From the NCBI GenBank assembly GCA_038998005.1, contig JAVZIY010000018.1, positions 1 to 11,520 on the forward strand: a DNA stretch of 11,520 bases, in the 5' to 3' direction. Below, piece after piece: positions 1 to 5,434 of the stretch (positions within the stretch are counted from its first letter, which is position 1; every line of letters starts with the position of its first letter). Below the pieces are notes generated by a model. That model did not search any database and was not told where the DNA came from. It saw only the letters and a list, made by a program, of their open reading frames with translations. This stretch comes from CALIKW01 sp038998005 (GTDB lineage: Archaea > Aenigmatarchaeota > Aenigmatarchaeia > CG10238-14 > SCSR01). Position numbers and translations under genes: made by a program.

Positions 1-329
1 AAAAGCTAGTTCCGCTTGCCTTTAATTTTATTTTAAAACTTGGTAAAAAAAGAGGAGGAAAAGTTTTAGTTAATGAAGAAGCTATTAGAAAATATTTTTG
101 TGTCTTGCATGGAAAAATAATAGAAAAAGAAAAAAAACTTTTCAAGAAATATGAAAATTTTTTTGAGCTTTGTGATGTAAAGGAGGGGAAAATAATAGAA
201 ATAAAAGGAAACATGGCAAAAGTAAAGATTTCAAATAAAGAAAGAGAAGTTAATCTAGATTTCATAGAAAATCCAAGAATTGGAGAAAAAGTAAAAGTTC
301 ATTTTTTTCATGCTTGCGAAAAGATTTAA
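1..329 (+). CDS. HypC/HupF-like C-terminal domain protein (5' partial)
   Basis: The frame is open from the left edge to a TAA at 327-329, so the N terminus lies outside the window; the TTG at 105 is internal to this open frame and need not be the start. The last ~50 residues read like a HypC/HupF fold: a GKIIEIKGNMAKVKI strand pair, then REVNLDFI, then IGEKVKVHFFHACEKI, matching the family pattern of 'GKVVEI..N.A.VD...REV.L.LV...VGDYVLVH.G.AIEKI'. The classical N-terminal MCxAxP of true HypC is absent; ELCDVKEG stands in its place after an unrecognised lysine-rich stretch. It is therefore probably a larger protein carrying a HypC-like domain, not a stand-alone HypC. True HypC proteins chaperone the iron centre of [NiFe]-hydrogenase with HypD; whether this protein does so is inference. 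It converges on a second HypC-like gene, with a 4-nt overlap. Confidence 0.65.
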   Translation, partial: KLVPLAFNFILKLGKKRGGKVLVNEEAIRKYFCVLHGKIIEKEKKLFKKYENFFELCDVKEGKIIEIKGNMAKVKISNKEREVNLDFIENPRIGEKVKVHFFHACEKI

Positions 330-493
330 TCCTCAAGCTTTTCTATAGCAACTTTTCCTGAACAAACAATTTTATCATTAACTTTTAAACCTTTAATTAA
401 AGAAATGTCTATTTTTTCAGTCCTATTTTCAAATTTAACCAAAGCCTCTTTGCCTCGAGTTTTAACTATTTTCCCAACTTTTGCTAAGCACAT
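326..493 (-). CDS. hypC: Small HypC/HupF-family hydrogenase maturation-like protein
   Basis: A 55-residue protein begins with ATG at 493 and ends with TAA at 326-328. It starts MCLAKVGKIV, keeping Cys2, the residue HypC uses to bind HypD or the iron ligand complex, and continues with A-L-V-K-F, then K-I-D-I-S-L-I, V-N-D-K-I-V and a C-terminal GKVAIEKLED, closely following the HypC strand pattern (VGDYVLVHAGFAIEKI). It is shorter than the usual 70-90 residues because the C-terminal helix is missing, and the usual Pro after MCLAI is replaced (MCLAKV). In the family, HypC helps assemble the Fe(CN)2CO group of [NiFe] hydrogenases. No other hyp gene is visible here. Its stop overlaps the stop of the + strand HypC-like gene, and its start faces the gap gene across 49 nt. 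The gene is short but the family match is clear. Confidence 0.72.
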   Translation of the reverse strand: MCLAKVGKIVKTRGKEALVKFENRTEKIDISLIKGLKVNDKIVCSGKVAIEKLED

Positions 494-542
494 ATTAAAA
501 AATAATATTAAAGAAAGTTAAATATTTTTTAAAGGTGTTTAA
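494..542. promoter_or_regulatory. Divergent hypC/gap promoter region with Shine-Dalgarno for gap
   Basis: This 49-nt gap separates two divergently transcribed genes. An AT-only stretch at about 517-533 (TTAAATATTTTTTAAA) is nearly self-complementary and resembles an archaeal TATA box on both strands. AGGTG at 533-537 sits 5 nt before the gap ATG and matches the archaeal Shine-Dalgarno consensus; no such site precedes hypC. The placement of transcription starts is inference. Confidence 0.45.
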
Positions 543-1553
543 ATGAGAATAGCAATAAATGGATTTGGAAGGATAGGAAGAACTTTTTTTAGAGCGGCAC
601 TTAAAAATGAGGAATTTATGAGAAATTTTGAGATTGTTGCTATAAATGATTTAACAAGTCCAAAGAACCTTGCTTACTTATTAAAATATGATTCTGTGCA
701 CAAAATTTTTGATGCAGATGTAAGCTGGAAAGAAAATTCCTTGGTAGTTAATGGAGGTGAAATCAAAATTCTTACAGAAACTGAACCTTCAAAGCTTCCA
801 TGGAAAGATTTGGAAGTAGATTTTGTTTTGGAATCTACTGGTAGGTTCACTTCCAGGGAAGGGGCTGAAAAGCATTTAATTGCGGGAGCAAAAAAAGTTA
901 TAATTTCTGCTCCAGCAAAAAGTCCGGATGTAACAATTGTTTTGGGGGTAAATGAGGAAATTTATGATAGGGAAAAGCATAAAATAATTTCCATGGCTTC
1001 TTGTACAACAAATTGCTTAGCGCCAATGCTAAAGGTTTTAATGGAGAATTTTGGTGTTAAGCGTGGCTTCATGACGACTTGTCATGCCTATACTAATGAC
1101 CAAAGGATTTTGGATTTGCCACATGAGGATTTTAGGAGAGGGAGAGCTGCCTCTCTTTCTATAATTCCAACTACAACAGGAGCTGCAAGAGCAATAGGCG
1201 AGGTAATTCCTGAGTTAGCTGGAAAGCTTGATGGAATTGCATTAAGAGTTCCTGTTCCAGATGCTTCGATAACAGATTTAGTGGCAGAAGTTGAAAGAGA
1301 GGTTACAAAGGAAGAAGTTAATATAGCCTTTAAAAATGCGGCAGAAGGAAAACTGAAAGGAATTTTGCAATATACAGAAGATTCAATAGTCTCTGTTGAT
1401 GTAATCGGAAATTCGCACTCTTGTATAATAGATGGCTTAAGTACTATGGTTTTGGGTGGCAAAAGCAATTTACTGAAAGTTTTTGGATGGTATGATAATG
1501 AATGGGGCTATTCCTGTAGGCTAGTTGATTTATTCAACTTTATTTCAAGATGA
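543..1553 (+). CDS. gap: Class I (phosphorylating) glyceraldehyde-3-phosphate dehydrogenase
   Basis: The 336-residue protein has the usual length and layout of bacterial/eukaryotic-type GAPDH, a cytosolic tetramer that interconverts glyceraldehyde 3-phosphate and 1,3-bisphosphoglycerate with NAD(P). The Rossmann motif is INGFGRIGR at residues 5-13. Asp36 after the second strand (AINDLT) suggests NAD use, though RRGRAA at 198-203 resembles dual-specificity forms. The catalytic site is SCTTNC (Cys154) with His181 in CHAYT, followed by PTTTGAA at 209-215, RVPVPDAS and the C-terminal WYDNEWGY at 316-323. Most archaea instead carry the unrelated-looking class II enzyme or ferredoxin/non-phosphorylating enzymes, so this is probably an old transfer from bacteria. 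The start at ATG 543 is supported by AGGTG 5 nt upstream and by the motif starting at residue 1. It heads an operon; pgk begins 4 nt after its stop. Confidence 0.96.
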   Translation: MRIAINGFGRIGRTFFRAALKNEEFMRNFEIVAINDLTSPKNLAYLLKYDSVHKIFDADVSWKENSLVVNGGEIKILTETEPSKLPWKDLEVDFVLESTGRFTSREGAEKHLIAGAKKVIISAPAKSPDVTIVLGVNEEIYDREKHKIISMASCTTNCLAPMLKVLMENFGVKRGFMTTCHAYTNDQRILDLPHEDFRRGRAASLSIIPTTTGAARAIGEVIPELAGKLDGIALRVPVPDASITDLVAEVEREVTKEEVNIAFKNAAEGKLKGILQYTEDSIVSVDVIGNSHSCIIDGLSTMVLGGKSNLLKVFGWYDNEWGYSCRLVDLFNFISR

Positions 1554-1557
1554 GAGT

Positions 1558-2796
1558 ATGGATTTTTTTACTCTCAATGACTTTGATTTAAAGGGCAAGA
1601 TAATTGGTGTAAGGATAGATTTAAACTCTGATTTGGATGAAAAAGGTGAGCTAGAAATAAACGAAAGGTTTTATGCTCATTCAAACACTATAAAGGAGCT
1701 TGTTGAAAAAAATTGCAAGCTTATTTTAATTGCACATCAATCAAGAAAAGGAGAGAAAGATTTTATTCCTCTAGAAAAGCATTCAAAGCTTCTATCAAAA
1801 GTTTTAGGTTATGATGTAAAATTTGTTAATGATGTTATAGGAGAAAAAGCAAAGAGAACTATATTAAATTTAAAGCAGGGAGAAATTCTTCTTTTGGATA
1901 ATGTAAGGTTTTTGGAGGATGAGGATGTTGAAAAAAGTGCAGAAGAGCATGTAAATTCCTCTCTTGTTAAGTTCCTTTCTCCTTTAATAGATTTTTACAT
2001 CATGGATGCTTTTTCAGTAGCTCATAGAAGCCATTCAAGCATAGTTGGTTTTTCCTTAGTTAAACCTGTACTGGCAGGAAAAGTTATGGAAGAGGAAGTA
2101 GAAGAGGTAAAAAAAGCTATGAATCCTTTGGGAATAAATGCATGGATAATGGGTGGTGCAAAGATTGATGACTGTATTTCTGTTTTAAAGTATATGTTTG
2201 AAAAAAAGCCTGAAAGTATAGAAAAGGTTTTGACAGGAGGCATGCTTGCAAATTTACTACTTCTTGCAAAAGGCTATGATATAGGATCAGGAAGCTTACA
2301 GGTTTTGGAGAAAAAAGACTATTTAAAACTTTTAGAAGATGCAAGGTTTCTAATAGAAAATTTTGAAAAGGAGATTGTTTTACCTAAGGATGTTGCTTTT
2401 GAAGAAGAAGGGGAAAGAAAAGAGGAAAATATAGAGAATTTACCTTCTAATGCTTGTATTTTAGATATAGGCTCAAAAACTATAGATGAATACAAAAATT
2501 ATATAGAGGAGTTTAGAAGTATAATAGTTAAAGGTCCTATGGGAAAATTTGAGCAAAAAGGTTTTGAAATAGGAACAAAAGAAATTTTGGAAAGGGTTGC
2601 AAATTCTGATGCAATCAGTTTAATAGGAGGGGGAGATACAAGTGTTGCTATAGAAAAGCTTGGAATAGAAAAACAAAAGTTTTCTTATATTTCTGTTGGT
2701 GGTGGAGCTTTAATAACTTTCCTTTCAGGTAAAAAAATGCCTGGAATAGAAGCACTTAAAATTTCTTTCCAAAAATTTAAATATGGAAAAAGTTAG
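1558..2796 (+). CDS. pgk: Phosphoglycerate kinase (archaeal-type)
   Basis: This 412-residue cytosolic enzyme transfers phosphate between 1,3-bisphosphoglycerate/ADP and 3-phosphoglycerate/ATP. Family landmarks occur in order: VRIDLNSDLDEKGEL near the N terminus (RVDFNVP-like), LIAHQSRKG, LLLDNVRFLEDE, MDAFSVAHRSHSS (substrate-binding basic patch), IMGGAKIDDC, VLTGGMLAN, then in the nucleotide domain KGPMGKFE, SLIGGGDTS and the glycine loop SVGGGALITFLSGKK. The length and these motif variants fit archaeal PGK. A TTG at 1525 would add 11 residues and overlap gap; ATG 1558 is preferred because it lies 4 nt after the gap stop and gives the normal N terminus before the RIDLN strand. No strong Shine-Dalgarno precedes it, so translation is probably coupled to gap. 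Its 3' end overlaps the acylphosphatase gene by 14 nt, indicating one transcript. Confidence 0.95.
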   Translation: MDFFTLNDFDLKGKIIGVRIDLNSDLDEKGELEINERFYAHSNTIKELVEKNCKLILIAHQSRKGEKDFIPLEKHSKLLSKVLGYDVKFVNDVIGEKAKRTILNLKQGEILLLDNVRFLEDEDVEKSAEEHVNSSLVKFLSPLIDFYIMDAFSVAHRSHSSIVGFSLVKPVLAGKVMEEEVEEVKKAMNPLGINAWIMGGAKIDDCISVLKYMFEKKPESIEKVLTGGMLANLLLLAKGYDIGSGSLQVLEKKDYLKLLEDARFLIENFEKEIVLPKDVAFEEEGERKEENIENLPSNACILDIGSKTIDEYKNYIEEFRSIIVKGPMGKFEQKGFEIGTKEILERVANSDAISLIGGGDTSVAIEKLGIEKQKFSYISVGGGALITFLSGKKMPGIEALKISFQKFKYGKS

Positions 2797-3061
2797 AATT
2801 CATGCTTTCATTTCTGGTCTTGTGCAGGGAATTAATTTTAGATATTACACCCAAAAAAGGGCAAAAGAGCTTAGAATTACTGGCTGGGTAAGAAATTTAA
2901 AAGATGGAAGAGTTGAAGTGGTTGCTGAAGGAGATAAGTATGCAATTGAAGAATTCATTCACTTCCTTAAAACAGGCCCCCCTCTAGCTAAAGTTTTAAG
3001 CTGTGAAGTAGAAAAAGAAGAATTCAAGGGTGAATTTAAGCATTTTGATATAATTTACTAG
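2783..3061 (+). CDS. acyP: Acylphosphatase
   Basis: A 92-residue protein of normal acylphosphatase length and full signature: SGLVQGINFRYY (VQGVxFR phosphate-binding loop, catalytic Arg20) and GWVRNLKDGRVEVVAEG (catalytic Asn38 in GWVRN), with a closing FKHFDIIY strand. Acylphosphatases hydrolyse carboxyl-phosphate anhydrides such as 1,3-bisphosphoglycerate, acetyl phosphate and carbamoyl phosphate. Its ATG lies inside the last codons of pgk (14-nt overlap), making it the third gene of a gap-pgk-acyP operon. This placement next to the two enzymes that make and consume 1,3-bisphosphoglycerate suggests that metabolite as its substrate, which is inference. No separate Shine-Dalgarno is visible. 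The stop TAG overlaps the convergent gene's TAG within CTAG at 3058-3061. Confidence 0.94.
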   Translation: MEKVRIHAFISGLVQGINFRYYTQKRAKELRITGWVRNLKDGRVEVVAEGDKYAIEEFIHFLKTGPPLAKVLSCEVEKEEFKGEFKHFDIIY

Positions 3062-3294
3062 AGCTTTCTGATTATTTCTACCATTATCTTTTCTCTAAGT
3101 TCCCTATCATTCAATGCTTCCTTTATTAAATTTTTCTTGAATTCTTCCTTGTCCATATTTTCTAAAAGCATTTCTATTATTTTTTCCCTAACTTCCTCGT
3201 TATCCTTAGCAATTTCTATCATTCCCTCTATTGTTTTTTCTGTAGCTTCTGTATTTTCTAAAAATTTTCTTCTTTCAGATTCCGGCATGACCAT
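3058..3294 (-). CDS. Small highly charged helical protein of unknown function
   Basis: A 78-residue protein, almost wholly predicted helix and rich in Glu, Lys and Arg, with no cysteine and no membrane segment. I do not recognise a family. Its C-terminal two thirds look like a weak internal repeat: EEVREKIIEMLLEN at about 33-46 and RELREKIMVEIIRKL at 64-78, spaced about 30 residues apart, as in a helical hairpin or HEAT-like pair. A GTG at 3303 could add three residues, but AAGGTG covers that codon and sits 6 nt before the ATG at 3294, so it is more likely the Shine-Dalgarno site and ATG 3294 the start. It converges on acyP, sharing the CTAG that holds both stops, and is divergent from the next small gene. 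Coding is supported by compact fit between neighbours and an unbroken charged reading frame. Confidence 0.6.
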   Translation of the reverse strand: MVMPESERRKFLENTEATEKTIEGMIEIAKDNEEVREKIIEMLLENMDKEEFKKNLIKEALNDRELREKIMVEIIRKL

Positions 3295-3358
3295 ATTTTT
3301 CACCTTAATTTAAACTGAACAGTAAAACATTAATACTTAACTCTATTCCTATTAGTTG

Positions 3359-3634
3359 ATGGAATTGGAAGATTTGGAAAAGGAAATTAAGAAAATTTCT
3401 GAGGAAATGGATATTATTAAAAACAGGCTAGAAAATATAGAAAGTTTTTTAAAGAGCTTTATTAGACTTGCTCTTTTAAAGTCAAATTCAATTGAAAAAA
3501 AAGTTGTGCTTAAGGTTAAAAATGATGAAAAAGCATTTGAAAATTTTATGGAGTTTGTTGATAAAAATAGAAGGGATTTTTTAATTTCGATTATAAAAAA
3601 GAAAGTTCTTGAAAGACTAAATGAATTTAAATAG
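3359..3634 (+). CDS. Small coiled-coil protein of unknown function
   Basis: A 91-residue protein starting at ATG 3359; a TTG three bases earlier is an alternative. Residues 1-35 (MELEDLEKEIKKISEEM onward) have hydrophobic residues at coiled-coil spacing between acidic and basic ones, suggesting a dimerising helix. A hydrophobic helix with SFIRLALL follows, then a strand-like VVLKVKN and a C-terminal basic helix ending in KKKVLERLNEF. There is no transmembrane segment, metal site or known motif, and I do not recognise the family. The gene lies between the gap operon and tpiA, divergent from another small helical gene and convergent with tpiA, overlapping it by 8 nt. It could be a regulator or scaffold, but nothing in the sequence decides that. 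Confidence 0.6.
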   Translation: MELEDLEKEIKKISEEMDIIKNRLENIESFLKSFIRLALLKSNSIEKKVVLKVKNDEKAFENFMEFVDKNRRDFLISIIKKKVLERLNEFK

Positions 3635-4295
3635 ATCTTGCAAAATCTTCCAAAACTTTTCTCGGGTTTTTTGCTTTTACTACGCCTGAAGCAACCAAAA
3701 CTCCTTTCGTTCCGAGCTCTAAAGCCTTTTTAACATCTTCTCCAATTGTAATTCCTGCTCCACACAAAACCTTAACTCTTGGATTAATTTTTTTTATACT
3801 TTCCACAAAATTTTTCACACTATCAGGCTTAACTTTTGAAATTGCTTGCCCTGTCCCTATCAAAAAAGGATCCTCATAAGCTATAAAATCAGGGAAAAAC
3901 CTTGCTATTTCTTTTCCTCTCATTAGCGAATCTGCACATACTACAGAAATCAACTTATGCTTTTTCATTATTTCTATACAATCCTTTATTTCTTTTAGTG
4001 AAAGTTTTTTCTCTGAATGGTTTATTAAAGATCCTTTTATTCCTAATTCTTTTAAAGCTAAAGGTGAAACATGGCCAGTAAAAGCACCATATTCTATAGC
4101 ATCAACATGCTGAGCAAAAACAGGAATTTCAATCTTTTTTGAAATTTGATATAAATCTGTGAATTGAGGTGCTACTGAAATATTAATTCCATATTTTTTT
4201 GCTACTTTTTCGCATATTTTTGCAAGTTTTAAAGCGTTTTTTCCTGTAGCTTCCATATAGCACTTAAAGTTAACTAAAATTAGGGGGAGCTTCAT
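3627..4295 (-). CDS. tpiA: Triosephosphate isomerase (archaeal-type)
   Basis: The 222-residue TIM-barrel enzyme interconverts glyceraldehyde 3-phosphate and dihydroxyacetone phosphate. It is of the short archaeal form (about 220-230 residues; bacterial enzymes have about 250). Catalytic residues are visible: Asn9 and Lys11 in VNFKCY, His93 in INHSEKK, and Glu141 in AYEDPFLIGTG, followed by the phosphate loop CGAGI at 178-182 and VASGVVKAK near the end. The Asp after Glu141 replaces the common Pro (usual AxEPPELIGTG), a mild variation. The start ATG at 4295 gives the normal N terminus one strand before Asn9. It is transcribed away from the FBP aldolase/phosphatase gene across a 38-nt gap, so the two enzymes, which act in succession, share a promoter region. 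Its 3' end overlaps the coiled-coil gene by 8 nt. Confidence 0.95.
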   Translation of the reverse strand: MKLPLILVNFKCYMEATGKNALKLAKICEKVAKKYGINISVAPQFTDLYQISKKIEIPVFAQHVDAIEYGAFTGHVSPLALKELGIKGSLINHSEKKLSLKEIKDCIEIMKKHKLISVVCADSLMRGKEIARFFPDFIAYEDPFLIGTGQAISKVKPDSVKNFVESIKKINPRVKVLCGAGITIGEDVKKALELGTKGVLVASGVVKAKNPRKVLEDFARSI

Positions 4296-4333
4296 AAGTT
4301 AATTTTAATTATAAGTAAAATAAATAGAATAGT
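4296..4333. promoter_or_regulatory. Divergent tpiA/fbp promoter region
   Basis: This 38-nt A/T stretch separates the divergent starts of tpiA and the FBP aldolase/phosphatase gene. TTTTAATTATAA at 4303-4314 is TATA-like, and its centre lies about 26 nt before the ATT at 4334, the spacing expected for a leaderless archaeal transcript beginning at that codon. No Shine-Dalgarno is seen for either gene. An in-frame TAG at 4325-4327 limits how far upstream fbp translation can begin. Confidence 0.4.
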
Positions 4334-5434
4334 ATTGAGGAAAAAATTACCGTAAGTTTAATTAATGCCGATATAGGAAGTTTAGTCGGTCATGGAAGGG
4401 TTCACCCTGATTTAATAGAAACAGCAAACGAATGTTTACAAAAGGCTAAGGACGAAAATTTGCTAATCGATTTCTTCGTCACTGCTGTAGGCGATGATTT
4501 ACAATTACTCATGACCCATAAAAAGTTTATAGAAAATCCAGAAATCCACAAACTAGCTTTTGATACTTTTATGAAATGTGCAGAAGTTGCTAAAAGCTTA
4601 AAGCTTTATGGGGCAGGACAAGATCTTTTATCTACAAGCTTTTCGGGTAACCTGAAAGGAATGGGCCCAGGTACAGCAGAGATGAGTTTTGTTGAAAGAC
4701 CTTCTGAACCAATGGTTGCTCTTATGTTAGATAAAGCTGAAATAGGTGCATTGAATTTACCTCTTTTCAAAATTTATGCAGATCCTATGACAAATTCAGG
4801 ATTGGTTATAGACCCAGAATTGCATAAAGGATTTGGGTTTGAAGTGCATGATGTGATCGAAAATAAAAAGATTAGATTAAAATGCCCAGAAGAAATGTAT
4901 GATTTGTTAGCTTTAATTTCCAGTACAAGTAGATACTTAATTAAAAGTATAACTAGGAATAGTGACGGAGAAATTGCTGCAGTAATGAGCACTCAGAGAG
5001 TGAGCTTGATTGCAAAAAAATACGTGGGAAAGGATGATGGATGTGCACTCCTAAGAAGTCAACATGGAATGCCATGTGTTGGCGAAATTCTAGAGCCATT
5101 TGCTATGCCTCATTTAGTAAAAGGTTTTTGCCGAGGATCTCATCTTGGATGCTTAATGCCCGTAAGCTTGAAAGACGCACATCCTACAAGATATGACGGA
5201 CCTCCAAGAATTTGTGCAATAGGGTTCCAATTGAAAAAGGGAGAGATAGTTAGACCTATTGTTGATTTGTTCGATGACCCTGCTTTTGATTTGGCCAGGC
5301 AAAAAGCAAATGAAATTACCGAATATTTAAGGAGTGTTCATGGTGTTTTTGAGCCAGAGCGCTTAGAAGAAACTGAATATACTACATTACCTCAAGTATT
5401 AGAAAGGTTAAAAGAGAAGTTTGAAGAAATTTAA
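4334..5434 (+). CDS. fbp: Bifunctional fructose-1,6-bisphosphate aldolase/phosphatase, ATT start
   Basis: This archaeal class V enzyme (FBPA/P) makes fructose 1,6-bisphosphate from triose phosphates and dephosphorylates it to fructose 6-phosphate, making gluconeogenesis one-way. With ATT 4334 as residue 1 the protein has 366 residues, in the family range. Essential sites are present: Asp13 (INADIG), His20 (VGHGRVHP), Asp54/Asp55 (VGDDLQLLMTH), Gln96 (GAGQDLL), Tyr230 and Schiff-base Lys233 in KKYVGKDD, CRGSH, DGPPR and Tyr349. From memory these sit one residue beyond the numbers published for crenarchaeal enzymes, supporting the start. The frame is open only back to the TAG at 4325, with AAT and AGT before ATT, so no ATG, GTG or TTG fits. 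TTG 4460 is the first conventional start, but it would delete Asp13 and His20. Codon use looks slightly more GC-rich than the neighbours. The gene converges on an endonuclease gene. Confidence 0.93.
   Translation: MEEKITVSLINADIGSLVGHGRVHPDLIETANECLQKAKDENLLIDFFVTAVGDDLQLLMTHKKFIENPEIHKLAFDTFMKCAEVAKSLKLYGAGQDLLSTSFSGNLKGMGPGTAEMSFVERPSEPMVALMLDKAEIGALNLPLFKIYADPMTNSGLVIDPELHKGFGFEVHDVIENKKIRLKCPEEMYDLLALISSTSRYLIKSITRNSDGEIAAVMSTQRVSLIAKKYVGKDDGCALLRSQHGMPCVGEILEPFAMPHLVKGFCRGSHLGCLMPVSLKDAHPTRYDGPPRICAIGFQLKKGEIVRPIVDLFDDPAFDLARQKANEITEYLRSVHGVFEPERLEETEYTTLPQVLERLKEKFEEI

Noticed and set aside
1088..1468. Minus-strand 126-codon frame inside gap
   Set aside because: It lies wholly opposite the highly conserved GAPDH core, and its Ser/Ile-rich sequence has no family features; it is an antisense shadow.
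1525..1557. TTG start giving a longer PGK
   Set aside because: The extra 11 residues overlap the gap gene and are not part of the PGK fold; ATG 1558 gives the normal N terminus.
2022..2344. Two minus-strand frames inside pgk
   Set aside because: Both are opposite conserved PGK motifs and have low-complexity translations.
4774..4992. Minus-strand frame inside fbp
   Set aside because: Antisense to the FBPA/P core, without recognisable motifs.
4334..5434. Possible intein or intron in fbp linked to the LAGLIDADG gene
   Set aside because: All family motifs of FBPA/P are contiguous and in order; the endonuclease is separate and on the other strand, with no splicing blocks.
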